Assembly (NCBI RefSeq): GCF_900130125.1 | Contig: NZ_FQXY01000010.1 | Span: forward strand, 682,001 to 746,000 | DNA: 64,000 bases | Direction of reading: 5' to 3' | DNA from: Bacteroides congonensis | Lineage (GTDB): Bacteria > Bacteroidota > Bacteroidia > Bacteroidales > Bacteroidaceae | In this document: positions 54,661 through 63,715 of the stretch, piece by piece | How the letters are laid out: each line of letters starts with the position of its first letter | How positions within the stretch are numbered: position 1 is the first letter of the stretch | Made by a program: the position numbers and the translations under genes | The notes under the pieces: generated by a model | The model's input: the letters and a program-made list of their open reading frames with translations, nothing else | Databases searched by the model: none | Told to the model about the DNA's origin: nothing

Positions 54661-56505
54661 ATGAATACAGAACCGGAAAGCAAAACCAATGAATATTTGA
54701 AAGGAATCGTAGCCAACCTTCCTGATAAGCCGGGTATCTATCAATACCTGAATACGGAAGGGACAATTATATACGTTGGAAAGGCGAAAAATTTAAAGAA
54801 AAGGGTCTATTCCTATTTCAGCAAGGAGCATGAACCGGGAAAGACCCGGGTGCTCGTCAGCAAGATTGCCGATATCCGCTATATCGTGGTCAATACGGAA
54901 GAGGATGCTTTGCTGCTGGAGAATAATCTGATTAAGAAGTATAAGCCGCGTTACAATGTAATGCTGAAGGACGACAAGACGTACCCTTCCATCTGCGTGC
55001 AGAATGAGTACTTTCCGCGGATTTTCAGAACCAGGAAGATTATCAGGAACGGTTCTTCTTATTACGGGCCGTATAGTCATATTCCGTCAATGTATGCGCT
55101 GTTGGATTTGATTAAGCATTTGTACCCGTTGCGTACCTGCCATTTGAACCTGACACCGGAGAATATACGTGCCGGGAAGTTCAACGTGTGCCTGGAATAT
55201 CATATCAAAAACTGTGCAGGCCCCTGCGTCGGACTGCAATCACAGGAAGATTATCTTAAAAATATCGATGAAATCAAGGAGATTCTGAAAGGGAATACAC
55301 AGGAGGTCGGCCGGATGCTGTTGGAGAAAATGCAGGCATTGGCGGCTGAGATGAAGTTTGAAGAAGCGCAGAAGGTAAAGGAAAAGTATCTGCTGATAGA
55401 GAATTACCGTTCGAAGTCTGAGGTGGTAAGTTCTGTCCTGCATAATATTGATGTATTCTCTATTGAAGAAGATGAAGCTAATTCGGCTTTTATCAATTAT
55501 CTTCATATTACGAACGGGGCTATCAATCAGGCATTCACTTTCGAGTACAAGAAGAAGCTGAATGAGTCGAAAGAGGAGCTTTTGACGCTTGGTATTATTG
55601 AGATGCGGGAGCGTTATAAAAGTATGTCGAAGGAGATTATCGTTCCTTTCAAGCTCGATTTAGAGTTGAATAATGTCGTTTTCACCGTTCCGCAGAGGGG
55701 AGACAAGAAGAAGTTGCTGGAACTTTCTATCTTGAATGTGAAGCAATATAAGGCTGACCGGCTGAAGCAAGCGGAGAAGCTGAATCCTGAGCAGAGAAGT
55801 ATGCGTTTAATGAAAGAGATACAGCAGGAGTTACATTTGGAAAGGCCGCCTTTGCAGATTGAATGTTTCGATAACTCGAATATACAGGGGGCTGATGCCG
55901 TGGCCGCCTGTGTCGTATTCAAAAAGGCCAAGCCATCGAAGAAAGATTATCGGAAATACAATATAAAGACGGTTGTAGGGCCGGACGATTACGCGTCGAT
56001 GAAAGAGGTCGTAAGAAGGCGTTATCAGCGCGCTATCGAGGAGAGCTCTCCACTACCCGACCTGATTATTACTGACGGTGGAAAAGGGCAAATGGAGGTC
56101 GTCAGGGAGGTTATTGAGGATGAATTGAATCTTAATATTCCTATTGCGGGGTTGGCTAAGGACAACCGTCACCGCACATCGGAACTGCTTTTCGGTTTTC
56201 CACCGCAGACTATCGGTATCAAGCAGCATAGTCCGCTGTTCCGCTTGCTGACGCAGATTCAGGATGAGGTGCATCGCTTCGCTATCAGTTTTCACCGCGA
56301 TAAACGGAGCAAACGGCAAGTGGCGTCTGCGTTGGATAATATCAAGGGAATCGGTGAAAAGAGCAAGACTGCCCTTTTGAAGGAGTTTAAGAGCGTAAAA
56401 CGAATCAAAGAAGCCTCTTTAGAGGAGATTAGCGCTATCGTCGGGGAAGCGAAGGGAAAGACTGTAAAGGCGGGATTGAACGATGAACAAGCTGACAATA
56501 AATAA
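54661..56505 (+). CDS. uvrC: Excinuclease ABC subunit C
   Basis: 614 aa from ATG 54661 (MNTEPESKTNEYLKGIVANL); earlier in-frame codons back to 54571 would read through the apt terminator. It makes both incisions in nucleotide excision repair. GIY-YIG nuclease at about 15-95 (PGIYQYLNTEGTIIYVGKAKNLKKRV), a UvrB-binding UVR motif at about 210-245 (MLLEKMQALAAEMKFEEAQ), the RNase H-like 5' nuclease (IECFDNSNIQGADAVAACVVF ... LPDLIITDGGKGQ), and C-terminal helix-hairpin-helix (LDNIKGIGEKSKTALLKEF). Confidence 0.97.
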   Translation: MNTEPESKTNEYLKGIVANLPDKPGIYQYLNTEGTIIYVGKAKNLKKRVYSYFSKEHEPGKTRVLVSKIADIRYIVVNTEEDALLLENNLIKKYKPRYNVMLKDDKTYPSICVQNEYFPRIFRTRKIIRNGSSYYGPYSHIPSMYALLDLIKHLYPLRTCHLNLTPENIRAGKFNVCLEYHIKNCAGPCVGLQSQEDYLKNIDEIKEILKGNTQEVGRMLLEKMQALAAEMKFEEAQKVKEKYLLIENYRSKSEVVSSVLHNIDVFSIEEDEANSAFINYLHITNGAINQAFTFEYKKKLNESKEELLTLGIIEMRERYKSMSKEIIVPFKLDLELNNVVFTVPQRGDKKKLLELSILNVKQYKADRLKQAEKLNPEQRSMRLMKEIQQELHLERPPLQIECFDNSNIQGADAVAACVVFKKAKPSKKDYRKYNIKTVVGPDDYASMKEVVRRRYQRAIEESSPLPDLIITDGGKGQMEVVREVIEDELNLNIPIAGLAKDNRHRTSELLFGFPPQTIGIKQHSPLFRLLTQIQDEVHRFAISFHRDKRSKRQVASALDNIKGIGEKSKTALLKEFKSVKRIKEASLEEISAIVGEAKGKTVKAGLNDEQADNK

Positions 56506-56557
56506 CGTCAGTTCGATAAGAAATTGGCAGAATAGATCCGATTGTATTTCTATCATT

Positions 56558-56643
56558 TTTAGGCACGGATTACACGGATTACACGGATTTTGAAAATATG
56601 ATTGTATAAAGTAACAGCGTAATCCGTGTAATCCGTGCCTAAA
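56558..56643. repeat. 24-bp inverted repeat built of CACGGATTA units
   Basis: Perfect arms at 56558-56581 and 56620-56643 with a 38-nt loop. The left arm runs into three tandem CACGGATT(A/T) units (56564-56590). It lies in the uvrC-dtd gap and could form a very stable hairpin; similar intergenic repeats are familiar in Bacteroides genomes. Confidence 0.85.
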
Positions 56644-56717
56644 CCAAATCATTAAAGCTTTCTGCACGACTCTATAATATTTTCCTCTCAACCCATCGTT
56701 TTCTCTTTCGAATTTTG

Positions 56718-56725
56718 TAAATTTG
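56718..56725 (+). promoter_or_regulatory. -7 box of the dtd operon
   Basis: TAAATTTG fits TAnnTTTG; the predicted start is about 56732, 26 nt before the dtd ATG. Confidence 0.5.
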
Positions 56726-56757
56726 CCTTTCATAATCATGAAATAGGATAAATAGCA

Positions 56758-57210
56758 ATGCGAACAGTTATACAACGGGTAAGTCATGCGTCAGTGACCA
56801 TTGAAGGAAACTGCAAGTCCGCCATCGGAAAAGGGATGCTGATATTGGTCGGCATCGAGGAAGCGGACGGTCAGGAAGACATTGACTGGCTCTGCAAAAA
56901 GATAGTAAATCTACGTATTTTCGACGATGAAAACGGAGTGATGAACAAGTCTATTTTAGAGGACGGGGGCGAAATTCTGGTCATCAGCCAGTTTACGTTA
57001 CACGCTTCTACGAAGAAAGGAAACCGCCCTTCTTATATCAAGGCTGCCAAGCCGGAAGTTTCTATCCCACTCTACGAGCGATTCTGCAAGGACTTGAGCA
57101 GTGCATTAGGAAAAGAAATAGGCACGGGAATCTTTGGGGCAGACATGAAAGTCGAACTTTTAAACGACGGCCCTGTTACTATATGCATGGATACAAAAAA
57201 CAAGGAGTAA
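56758..57210 (+). CDS. dtd: D-aminoacyl-tRNA deacylase
   Basis: 150 aa, the usual length. Hydrolyses D-amino acids from mischarged tRNA. N-terminal MRTVIQRVSHASVTIEGN, the catalytic SQFTLHA motif (about 80) and the cross-subunit NRPSYIKAAKPE motif with the glycine-proline-like active-site loop, plus GxFGADMKVELLNDGPVTI at the C-terminus. First gene of a likely dtd-mazG-deoC operon. The stop is followed by the next ATG after 3 bp, with a good ribosome site (AAGGAG) in the end of the gene. Confidence 0.97.
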   Translation: MRTVIQRVSHASVTIEGNCKSAIGKGMLILVGIEEADGQEDIDWLCKKIVNLRIFDDENGVMNKSILEDGGEILVISQFTLHASTKKGNRPSYIKAAKPEVSIPLYERFCKDLSSALGKEIGTGIFGADMKVELLNDGPVTICMDTKNKE

Positions 57211-57213
57211 AAA

Positions 57214-57552
57214 ATGACTTTAGAAGAAGCTCAAAAACAGGTAGACCAATGGGTCAAGACATACGGTGTCCGCTACTTCAGTGAACTGACAAATATGGCG
57301 GTTCTGACGGAAGAAGTAGGCGAACTGGCACGCGTGATGGCTCGCAAATACGGCGACCAGTCCTTCAAAGAGGGAGAGAAAGACAATCTCGACGAGGAGA
57401 TAGCAGACGTACTCTGGGTACTTCTCTGCATCGCCAACCAGACGGGTGTAGACCTCACCACCGCCCTTCAGAAGAGCATGGACAAGAAAACGAAACGAGA
57501 TAATCAAAGACATATCAATAACCCAAAACTGAAAGAGCATGGAAGAGAATAA
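57214..57552 (+). CDS. MazG-like nucleotide pyrophosphohydrolase
   Basis: 112 aa single MazG domain. Removes pyrophosphate from nucleoside triphosphates, cleaning the pool of non-standard nucleotides. The metal-binding motif is ELTNMAVLTEEVGELARVMARKY with a downstream EKDNLDEEIADVLWVLLCIANQTG (EExxE and ExxD patterns). Preceded by a clear AAGGAG. It overlaps the next gene by 14 bp, so the two are coupled. The exact substrate is not known. Confidence 0.9.
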   Translation: MTLEEAQKQVDQWVKTYGVRYFSELTNMAVLTEEVGELARVMARKYGDQSFKEGEKDNLDEEIADVLWVLLCIANQTGVDLTTALQKSMDKKTKRDNQRHINNPKLKEHGRE

Positions 57553-58441
57553 CTCACTGCCCAACAAGTATGATGCCGCATTGGCAAAGTATAATACACA
57601 TCTGAACGATGCAGATATTCAGGCTCGCGTAGCTGAACTAATCGAGAAAAAAGTACCGGAAAATGATACGGAAGACGTGAAGAAATTCCTGTTCAACTGC
57701 ATTGACCTGACTACTCTGAACAGTACGGACAGCGATGAAAGCGTGATGCATTTCACGGAAAAGGTCAATAAGTTCGACGACGAATATCCCGACTTGAAGA
57801 ACGTGGCTGCCATCTGTGTATATCCTAATTTTGCCGCTATCGTGAAGAATACGTTGGAAGTGGATGGCGTCAATATCGCTTGTGTATCCGGCGGGTTTCC
57901 TTCCTCACAGACCTTTATCGAGGTAAAAGTGGCAGAGACTGCACTGGCTATTGCAGACGGTGCGGACGAGATAGATATTGTCATTTCTGTCGGCAAATTC
58001 CTGAGTGGCGACTACGCAGGAATGTGCGAGGAAATACAGGAATTGAAGGAAGTATGCAAGGAACGTCACCTCAAAGTAATCCTCGAAACAGGTGCTTTGA
58101 AGAGCGCTTCCAACATCAAGAAAGCCTCTATCCTATCCATGTATTCAGGCGCGGATTTCATCAAGACATCTACAGGAAAGCAACAGCCTGCCGCCACCCC
58201 CGAAGCCGCCTACGTGATGTGTGAAGCTATCAGGGAGTATTATCAGAAGACAGGCATCAAAGTCGGCTTCAAACCGGCAGGTGGAATCAACACGGTGAAC
58301 GATGCGATTATCTATTACACTATCGTCAAGGAGTTGCTGGGCGAAGAGTGGCTGGATAACCAACTGTTCCGCCTGGGAACGAGTCGTTTAGCGAATTTAT
58401 TGCTCTCGGATATTAAAGGCGAAGAGGTCAAGTTCTTCTAG
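57539..58441 (+). CDS. deoC: Deoxyribose-phosphate aldolase
   Basis: 300 aa, longer than the 259 aa E. coli enzyme but normal for Bacteroides. Splits 2-deoxyribose-5-phosphate to glyceraldehyde-3-phosphate and acetaldehyde in deoxynucleoside catabolism. A TIM barrel with AAICVYPNF, ISVGKFLSGDY, and the Schiff-base Lys K209 in GADFIKTSTGK, and GFKPAGGI containing the second active-site Lys. The start overlaps mazG by 14 bp. Ends in a terminator. Confidence 0.96.
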   Translation: MEENNSLPNKYDAALAKYNTHLNDADIQARVAELIEKKVPENDTEDVKKFLFNCIDLTTLNSTDSDESVMHFTEKVNKFDDEYPDLKNVAAICVYPNFAAIVKNTLEVDGVNIACVSGGFPSSQTFIEVKVAETALAIADGADEIDIVISVGKFLSGDYAGMCEEIQELKEVCKERHLKVILETGALKSASNIKKASILSMYSGADFIKTSTGKQQPAATPEAAYVMCEAIREYYQKTGIKVGFKPAGGINTVNDAIIYYTIVKELLGEEWLDNQLFRLGTSRLANLLLSDIKGEEVKFF

Positions 58442-58479
58442 GAAAGTCAAAGGCTACATTAGCAATTCAAATATGCCTC

Positions 58480-58528
58480 ACCGCGCCGGCTCCCGTCTAT
58501 ACGGAAGCCGACGCGGTATTTTTTATTT
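58480..58528 (+). terminator. deoC terminator
   Basis: Stem of 6, 5 and 4 pairs separated by single mismatches (ACCGCG at 58480-58485 with CGCGGT at 58512-58517), then ATTTTTTATTT. About 40 bp past the deoC stop. Confidence 0.8.
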
Positions 58529-58571
58529 AAGAAAAACTAAAGATAGTTACCAGGCTATCGGGAAAATTCCT

Positions 58572-58579
58572 TATCTTTG
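58572..58579 (+). promoter_or_regulatory. -7 box of the DUF1266 gene
   Basis: TATCTTTG, an exact TAnnTTTG match. Transcription would begin near 58586, leaving a leader of about 245 nt before the DUF1266 ATG. Confidence 0.55.
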
Positions 58580-58695
58580 TAAGTGAATTAGCAGAGAAAA
58601 TATAGCTAATTAGTTATATTAGAGAACGTTTCATTTATTACCATATTCCTGAAATTCGGCAAATTTCAAAGTTATGAACGGTAATAAGCAAACGG

Positions 58696-58821
58696 GTCTC
58701 ACGCACCTTCATGTATATACTTTTGTTATATATTCGAACGGAGCGTGGGACTGTTGCTTGTATTTCATAACGGCTTGCCGAAGCCTCAGGAAAATACATG
58801 GCAACAGTTCCCACGCTTTTC
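58696..58821 (+). promoter_or_regulatory. Structured leader with two exclusive hairpins
   Basis: Hairpin B: 58742-58757 pairs with 58801-58817 (16 bp, one bulge), continuing inward as GTATTT/AAATAC (58760-58765 with 58792-58797) and a GGCTT/AAGCC hairpin (5872-76 and 81-85 of the same hundred), followed by TTTT. Hairpin A: GTCTCACGC (58696-58704) pairs with GCGTGGGAC (58743-58751, one G·U) around an inner TATATA stem. A and B share the same segment and cannot form together. Confidence 0.7.
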
Positions 58822-58831
58822 GCAAATTTTA

Positions 58832-59527
58832 ATGGAAGTACTAAGGATGGAAACACATATAAGAACCGTACGATTCAATCCCAATCCTCTGAATTTCTTT
58901 CTTGGAAATGAGAGAAAAAAGGGGTTGCGTATAGGTTATATGGAAGCCACACTGAATGGTTTCTATATCAATTCCATGGATACCGGCGTACATCCGCAAA
59001 AGTTATCAAGATTTCTATCGGAAGACTTTCACTGCACGGATACCGAGTCCGTCACCGGATTATTCCAGTTCCTTACTAACGAAGGAGACAGAGTTTCCTA
59101 TCAAATCATGCTCCCCTATCTCCTATCGACAAGCAACATCTGCGAGTTCGAGGAAATCATTCAAAAACGTTTCTTCGGGGTGGAGCGCTTCGTTCAGCAG
59201 GGAAAGAATCTATACAATTTCGTGAAGTATACAGAAGAAAGAAGGGATCCGATCATATGGATTAATGACTTGGAAAGAGGGGTTGTCGGATGGGATATGG
59301 GACTGCTGGTCGGATTAGTCCGCGCAGCTTTGGGCAGTGGGTACATTACCAAAGAAGAGGCTTGGAAATACATCGAACAGGCAAGCGCATTATGTGCGGA
59401 AAATCTTCGCACTCCGGAAGAGATAGACAAAAGCTACCTGCTCGGCCGGGCCATGAAATCAGGAAGAATAGAAGATTGGGACAGAGCGCTGACTTGTTAT
59501 TCTCTGCTAGACAAATACAGGAAGTAA
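58832..59527 (+). CDS. DUF1266-domain protein
   Basis: 231 aa from ATG 58832 (MEVLRMETHIRTVRF); a second ATG at 58847 is possible. The frame also opens at a GTG at 58745, but that lies inside the large leader hairpin. No signal peptide. The C-terminal half holds the DUF1266 signature: WDMGLLVGLVRAALGSGYITKEEAWKYIEQAS, then SYLLGRAMKSG. Function unknown. It stands alone behind a long structured leader and ends exactly where the convergent polyprenyl synthase gene ends, with no bases between the stop codons. Confidence 0.8.
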   Translation: MEVLRMETHIRTVRFNPNPLNFFLGNERKKGLRIGYMEATLNGFYINSMDTGVHPQKLSRFLSEDFHCTDTESVTGLFQFLTNEGDRVSYQIMLPYLLSTSNICEFEEIIQKRFFGVERFVQQGKNLYNFVKYTEERRDPIIWINDLERGVVGWDMGLLVGLVRAALGSGYITKEEAWKYIEQASALCAENLRTPEEIDKSYLLGRAMKSGRIEDWDRALTCYSLLDKYRK

Positions 59528-60502
59528 TTACTTTTCGCGGTCTACCACGTAGTCCAAATAGGCACGGAGAGCCGCGCAGACATCTGAATCCGGCAGGGAA
59601 GCCAGCAGGCCAAAGGCTTTCTGCTTATAAAGGTTCATCGTATGGACTGCATATTCAATACCGCCATTTTCTTTGATAAACCCGATTAAACGGGCTATTT
59701 CGTCAGGGGTGGCCGTGCCTTCCTTCACACGGATGGCAATCTCCAGCATAGCGCTGTCTTTCGTTGAGTTCAGCACATACAGGGCGGGCAATGTCAGTTT
59801 GCCTTCGAGCATATCGTTGCCGGTCGGTTTGCCGATTTCTTTGCTGTCGAAGTAATCGAATATATCGTCCTTTATCTGAAAGCAGATTCCGATATATTCG
59901 CCCAACAAACGGGCAAATTCAGCTTCTTCCTCACCTACTCCCACCGAGAAAGCGGCGGCTTTTGTGCAGGCTGCAAAAAGGGCGGCGGTTTTCTTACGGA
60001 TGACATCGAAATAAACTGATTCGGAGAAACTACGATTGCTTACATTGGAAAGCTGGAGCAACTCGCCGTCGGCGAGATCCTGTCCCAATGAAGATACTAA
60101 CTGGATAATAGGATGGCTGTGGGTCTGTTCGGCATGAACAAGGCTTGTAGCCAACAAGTAATCGCCTGTCAGTACGGCCACCTTATTATTAAAGATGGCA
60201 TTCACCGAAAGTTGTCCGCGACGTTCGGTACTTTCGTCCACTACATCATCGTGCACCAGGCTAGCTGTGTGAAGCAGCTCCAAGGAGACGGCGGCATGAA
60301 GCGTAGAAGGGCGGACAGCACCGTAAAGGCGCGCTACCAACAGGACGAGAATAGGACGCATCATCTTACCATTCCTCTGTCGTATATGAGATACGACGCT
60401 GTCGAGCAATGCATTCGAACTGGAAAGAGAACTATCAAAAAGATTTTTGAAGTCCGCCAGTTCCGCTTCAATCGGAGTCCTGATGAGTGAGATACTGTCC
60501 AT
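59528..60502 (-). CDS. Polyprenyl diphosphate synthase
   Basis: 324 aa from ATG 60502 (MDSISLIRTPIEAEL); an upstream TTG or other codon giving 347 aa is unlikely, as it overlaps the promoter. Long-chain trans-prenyltransferase adding IPP units, most likely the octaprenyl/solanesyl type (IspB-like) needed for menaquinone side chains. First Asp-rich motif D85-D-x2-D89 in LVHDDVVDE, second in IKDDIFDYF (D212-D216), and the GKxxRP motif at 45-50 (GKMMRP) for IPP binding. Divergent from polA with an 87-bp gap. Confidence 0.93.
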   Translation of the reverse strand: MDSISLIRTPIEAELADFKNLFDSSLSSSNALLDSVVSHIRQRNGKMMRPILVLLVARLYGAVRPSTLHAAVSLELLHTASLVHDDVVDESTERRGQLSVNAIFNNKVAVLTGDYLLATSLVHAEQTHSHPIIQLVSSLGQDLADGELLQLSNVSNRSFSESVYFDVIRKKTAALFAACTKAAAFSVGVGEEEAEFARLLGEYIGICFQIKDDIFDYFDSKEIGKPTGNDMLEGKLTLPALYVLNSTKDSAMLEIAIRVKEGTATPDEIARLIGFIKENGGIEYAVHTMNLYKQKAFGLLASLPDSDVCAALRAYLDYVVDREK

Positions 60503-60520
60503 TAATACGTAATTTGAGCA

Positions 60521-60528
60521 CAAAAGTA
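60521..60528 (-). promoter_or_regulatory. -7 box of the polyprenyl synthase gene
   Basis: TACTTTTG on the minus strand fits TAnnTTTG; start predicted at about 60514, a 12-nt leader. A plus-strand counterpart for polA is only approximate (TACTTTTA at 60560-60567). Confidence 0.5.
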
Positions 60529-60589
60529 ATAATAAAACGCTTAATACGGTATTTTTTTGTACTTTTACCATGAAAAATTAATTAAATCT

Positions 60590-63382
60590 ATGGATTCAGA
60601 TAATAAATTATTTCTTTTAGACGCTTATGCACTGATATACCGGGCGTATTACGCCTTTATCAAGAACCCAAGAATCAACTCCAAAGGATTCAACACTTCA
60701 GCCATCCTGGGCTTTGTCAATACGCTCGAAGAAGTGCTGAAAAAGGAGAATCCGACGCATATAGGAGTAGCTTTCGACCCTTCAGGGCCTACCTTCCGCC
60801 ACGAGGCTTTCGAACAATATAAAGCGCAACGCGAAGAGACTCCCGAAGCGATCCGCCTGTCCGTACCTATTATAAAGGATATTATAAGGGCTTATCGTAT
60901 TCCTATTCTCGAAGTGTCGGGCTACGAGGCCGACGACGTGATAGGAACTCTTGCCACCGAAGCCGGCAAGCAGGGGATTACAACATATATGATGACGCCT
61001 GACAAGGACTACGGTCAGTTGGTGAGCGACAAGGTATTCATGTACCGTCCCAAGCATACGGGTGGTTTTGAGGTGATGGGCATCGAGGAGGTGAAAGCCA
61101 AGTTTGATATCCAGTCGCCTGCGCAAGTGATTGATATGCTGGGTTTGATGGGTGACTCTTCGGACAATATTCCCGGTTGCCCCGGTGTAGGGGAAAAGAC
61201 TGCACAGAAGTTGATTGCCGAGTTCGGAAGTATCGAGAATCTGCTGGAGCATACCGACCAACTGAAAGGGGCACTGAAGACGAAAGTGGAAACGAACCGG
61301 GAAATGATAACATTCTCGAAATTCCTGGCAACTATCAAAATCGACGTACCCATCCAACTTGAAATGGACAAGCTTGTCCGCGAAGACGCAGATGAAAATT
61401 CACTCCGCAGTATTTTTGAGGAACTGGAATTCCGGACGCTTATCGACCGCGTGCTCAAAAAGGAGACTCCCGCCCCTCTCCCACTTTTTCCCGAAGAAGG
61501 AGGAGCTGTGCAAGGCGATTTATTTGCAAATTTCACGGGCAACGAGCCGGACGAAGCAAAAAAATCAAATCTAGAGACGTTAGATTCACTTTATTGCAAC
61601 TACCAACTCATTGATACAGAAGAGAAAAGATGGGAAATTATTCAAAAGTTGCTTACATCGAAAATTCTCTCGTTAGACACAGAGACAACGGGAACGGAAC
61701 CGATGGACGCAGAATTGGTCGGAATGAGTTTTTCTATTGCCGAAAATGAAGCATTTTATGTTCCTGTCCCTGCCGGGCAAGAAGAAGCGTTAAAAATCGT
61801 CAACGAGTTCCGTCCGGTCTTTGAAAATGAAAATTCGCTGAAGGTAGGACAGAATATCAAGTACGACATGATTGTTCTCAAAAATTATGGCGCGGATGTG
61901 AAAGGCCCGCTTTTCGATACAATGATTGCGCATTACGTTCTTCAGCCGGAACTTCGTCACGGGATGGATTATCTTGCGGAAATTTATCTGCACTATCAGA
62001 CGATTCATATTGACGAACTAATCGGGCCGAAAGGTAAGAATCAGAAGAATATGCGCGACCTTGACCCGAAGGACGTCTATCGTTATGCTTGCGAAGATGC
62101 GGATGTAACGTTGAAGTTGAAGAATGTACTGGAAGAGGAACTGAAGAAGAATGATGCCGAAAGGTTATTCTACGATATAGAGATGCCGCTTGTTCCGGTA
62201 TTGGTCAATATAGAACGGAACGGGGTATTGCTGGACACGGAAGCGCTGAAACAATCGTCCGCCCATTTCACGGCACAGATGGAAAACATCGAGAAGGAAA
62301 TTTACGGGTTGGCAGGCGAGACTTTCAATATCGCTTCGCCCAAACAGGTCGGCGAAGTGTTGTTTGATAAATTAAAGATTGTAGAGAAAGCGAAAAAGAC
62401 CAAGACGGGACAGTATGTCACTTCGGAAGAGGTGCTTGAAAGTCTTCGCCACAAGCATCCGGTGGTGGAAAAGATTCTGGAACACCGCGGGCTGAAAAAG
62501 TTGTTGGGAACGTATATCGATGCGCTGCCTTTATTAATCAATCCACGCACAGGCCGGGTACATACGTCTTTCAACCAGACGGTCACCGCTACGGGACGAC
62601 TCAGTTCGAGCAATCCGAACTTGCAGAATATCCCTATCCGCGACGAGAACGGGAAGGAAATCCGCAAGGCATTCATCCCCGATGAAGGTTGTCTTTTCTT
62701 CTCGGCGGACTACTCGCAGATTGAATTACGCATTATGGCACATCTCAGCGAGGATAAGAATATGATTGATGCTTTCCTCAGCAATCACGACATTCATGCT
62801 GCCACGGCCGCGAAAATCTATAAGATTGATTTGAATGATGTAGGTTCGGATATGCGCCGTAAGGCCAAGACTGCCAATTTCGGTATTATATATGGTATAT
62901 CCGTATTCGGTCTTGCCGAACGGATGAATGTAGACCGGAAAGAGGCCAAAGAATTGATTGACGGGTATTTCGAGACTTATCCGGGCGTGAAGGCGTATAT
63001 GGATAAAAGCATTCAGGTGGCACAGGAAAAAGGATATGTAGAAACGATTTTCCATCGGAAACGTTTCTTGCCGGACATCAATTCACGAAATGCCGTCGTA
63101 CGCGGGTATGCGGAACGAAATGCGATTAACGCGCCTATCCAAGGTAGCGCGGCGGATATTATCAAGGTAGCCATGGCCCGTATTTACCAGCGCTTCCAGG
63201 CGGAAGGAATACAGGCGAAGATGATTCTGCAAGTACATGACGAATTGAATTTCAGCGTTCCCGTCAACGAGAAAGAACGCGTGGAGGAAATCGTTATCGA
63301 GGAAATGGAGAAGGCATATCGTATGCATGTGCCTTTGAAAGCTGATTGCGGATGGGGGAAGAATTGGCTTGAAGCACATTAA
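60590..63382 (+). CDS. polA: DNA polymerase I
   Basis: 930 aa from ATG 60590 (MDSDNKLFLLDAYALIY); a TTG-initiated frame from 60557 is rejected. Fills gaps and removes RNA primers. Domains in order: 5'-3' flap nuclease (about 5-290; DDVIGTLATEA, GDSSDNIPGCPGVGEKTA), a 3'-5' proofreading domain (about 320-520; LSLDTETTG, with YACEDADVTL), then the polymerase (about 540-930) with motif A DYSQIELRIMAHLS, motif B RRKAKTANFGIIYG and motif C LQVHDELNF. The proofreading acidic residues look intact. Confidence 0.98.
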   Translation: MDSDNKLFLLDAYALIYRAYYAFIKNPRINSKGFNTSAILGFVNTLEEVLKKENPTHIGVAFDPSGPTFRHEAFEQYKAQREETPEAIRLSVPIIKDIIRAYRIPILEVSGYEADDVIGTLATEAGKQGITTYMMTPDKDYGQLVSDKVFMYRPKHTGGFEVMGIEEVKAKFDIQSPAQVIDMLGLMGDSSDNIPGCPGVGEKTAQKLIAEFGSIENLLEHTDQLKGALKTKVETNREMITFSKFLATIKIDVPIQLEMDKLVREDADENSLRSIFEELEFRTLIDRVLKKETPAPLPLFPEEGGAVQGDLFANFTGNEPDEAKKSNLETLDSLYCNYQLIDTEEKRWEIIQKLLTSKILSLDTETTGTEPMDAELVGMSFSIAENEAFYVPVPAGQEEALKIVNEFRPVFENENSLKVGQNIKYDMIVLKNYGADVKGPLFDTMIAHYVLQPELRHGMDYLAEIYLHYQTIHIDELIGPKGKNQKNMRDLDPKDVYRYACEDADVTLKLKNVLEEELKKNDAERLFYDIEMPLVPVLVNIERNGVLLDTEALKQSSAHFTAQMENIEKEIYGLAGETFNIASPKQVGEVLFDKLKIVEKAKKTKTGQYVTSEEVLESLRHKHPVVEKILEHRGLKKLLGTYIDALPLLINPRTGRVHTSFNQTVTATGRLSSSNPNLQNIPIRDENGKEIRKAFIPDEGCLFFSADYSQIELRIMAHLSEDKNMIDAFLSNHDIHAATAAKIYKIDLNDVGSDMRRKAKTANFGIIYGISVFGLAERMNVDRKEAKELIDGYFETYPGVKAYMDKSIQVAQEKGYVETIFHRKRFLPDINSRNAVVRGYAERNAINAPIQGSAADIIKVAMARIYQRFQAEGIQAKMILQVHDELNFSVPVNEKERVEEIVIEEMEKAYRMHVPLKADCGWGKNWLEAH

Positions 63383-63515
63383 TAAGAGGCGGCACAGGTC
63401 ATACTGACAAAGTAAATATCAGGAAACCGGAAAGTAAAAGATGTAATAACATTATTTAACCCGGTATCCATAAAGCTAGTAAAAGGAACACTTTCTCAAC
63501 GAAGTGATTCATTCT

Positions 63516-63548
63516 ATATCCGGCAGATTGACTGCCGGATATTTTTTT
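63516..63548 (+). terminator. polA terminator
   Basis: Perfect 11-bp stem (ATATCCGGCAG at 63516-63526 with its complement at 63532-63542), 5-nt loop, then seven T. It lies 134 bp after the polA stop; nothing else is seen in the 333-bp gap except the downstream promoter. Confidence 0.9.
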
Positions 63549-63647
63549 GTCACCAATATTGGCAAAAAGCAACTGTTACCCCGCACCATCTCTTGACATT
63601 TTGACAATCTTTCAGCATTTAAATTGCATAAACACCAAATTAATATG

Positions 63648-63655
63648 TAAGTTTG
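63648..63655 (+). promoter_or_regulatory. -7 box of the DUF3836 gene
   Basis: TAAGTTTG fits TAnnTTTG. A TTG at 63624-63626 lies 21 nt upstream, near the -33 position. Leader about 54 nt. Confidence 0.55.
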
Positions 63656-63715
63656 CAGCGTAAAACTGACGCAGTTGTAGAAATATGAAAGTATAACTCA
63701 AAAACTTAAATAGCC

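Noticed and set aside
58745..58831. Upstream GTG start for the DUF1266 gene
   Set aside because: The extra 29 codons lie inside the large leader hairpin and add no family-like residues.
60557..60589. TTG start extending polA by 11 residues
   Set aside because: MDSDNKLFLLDAY is the usual DNA polymerase I N-terminus; the extension lies in the promoter region.
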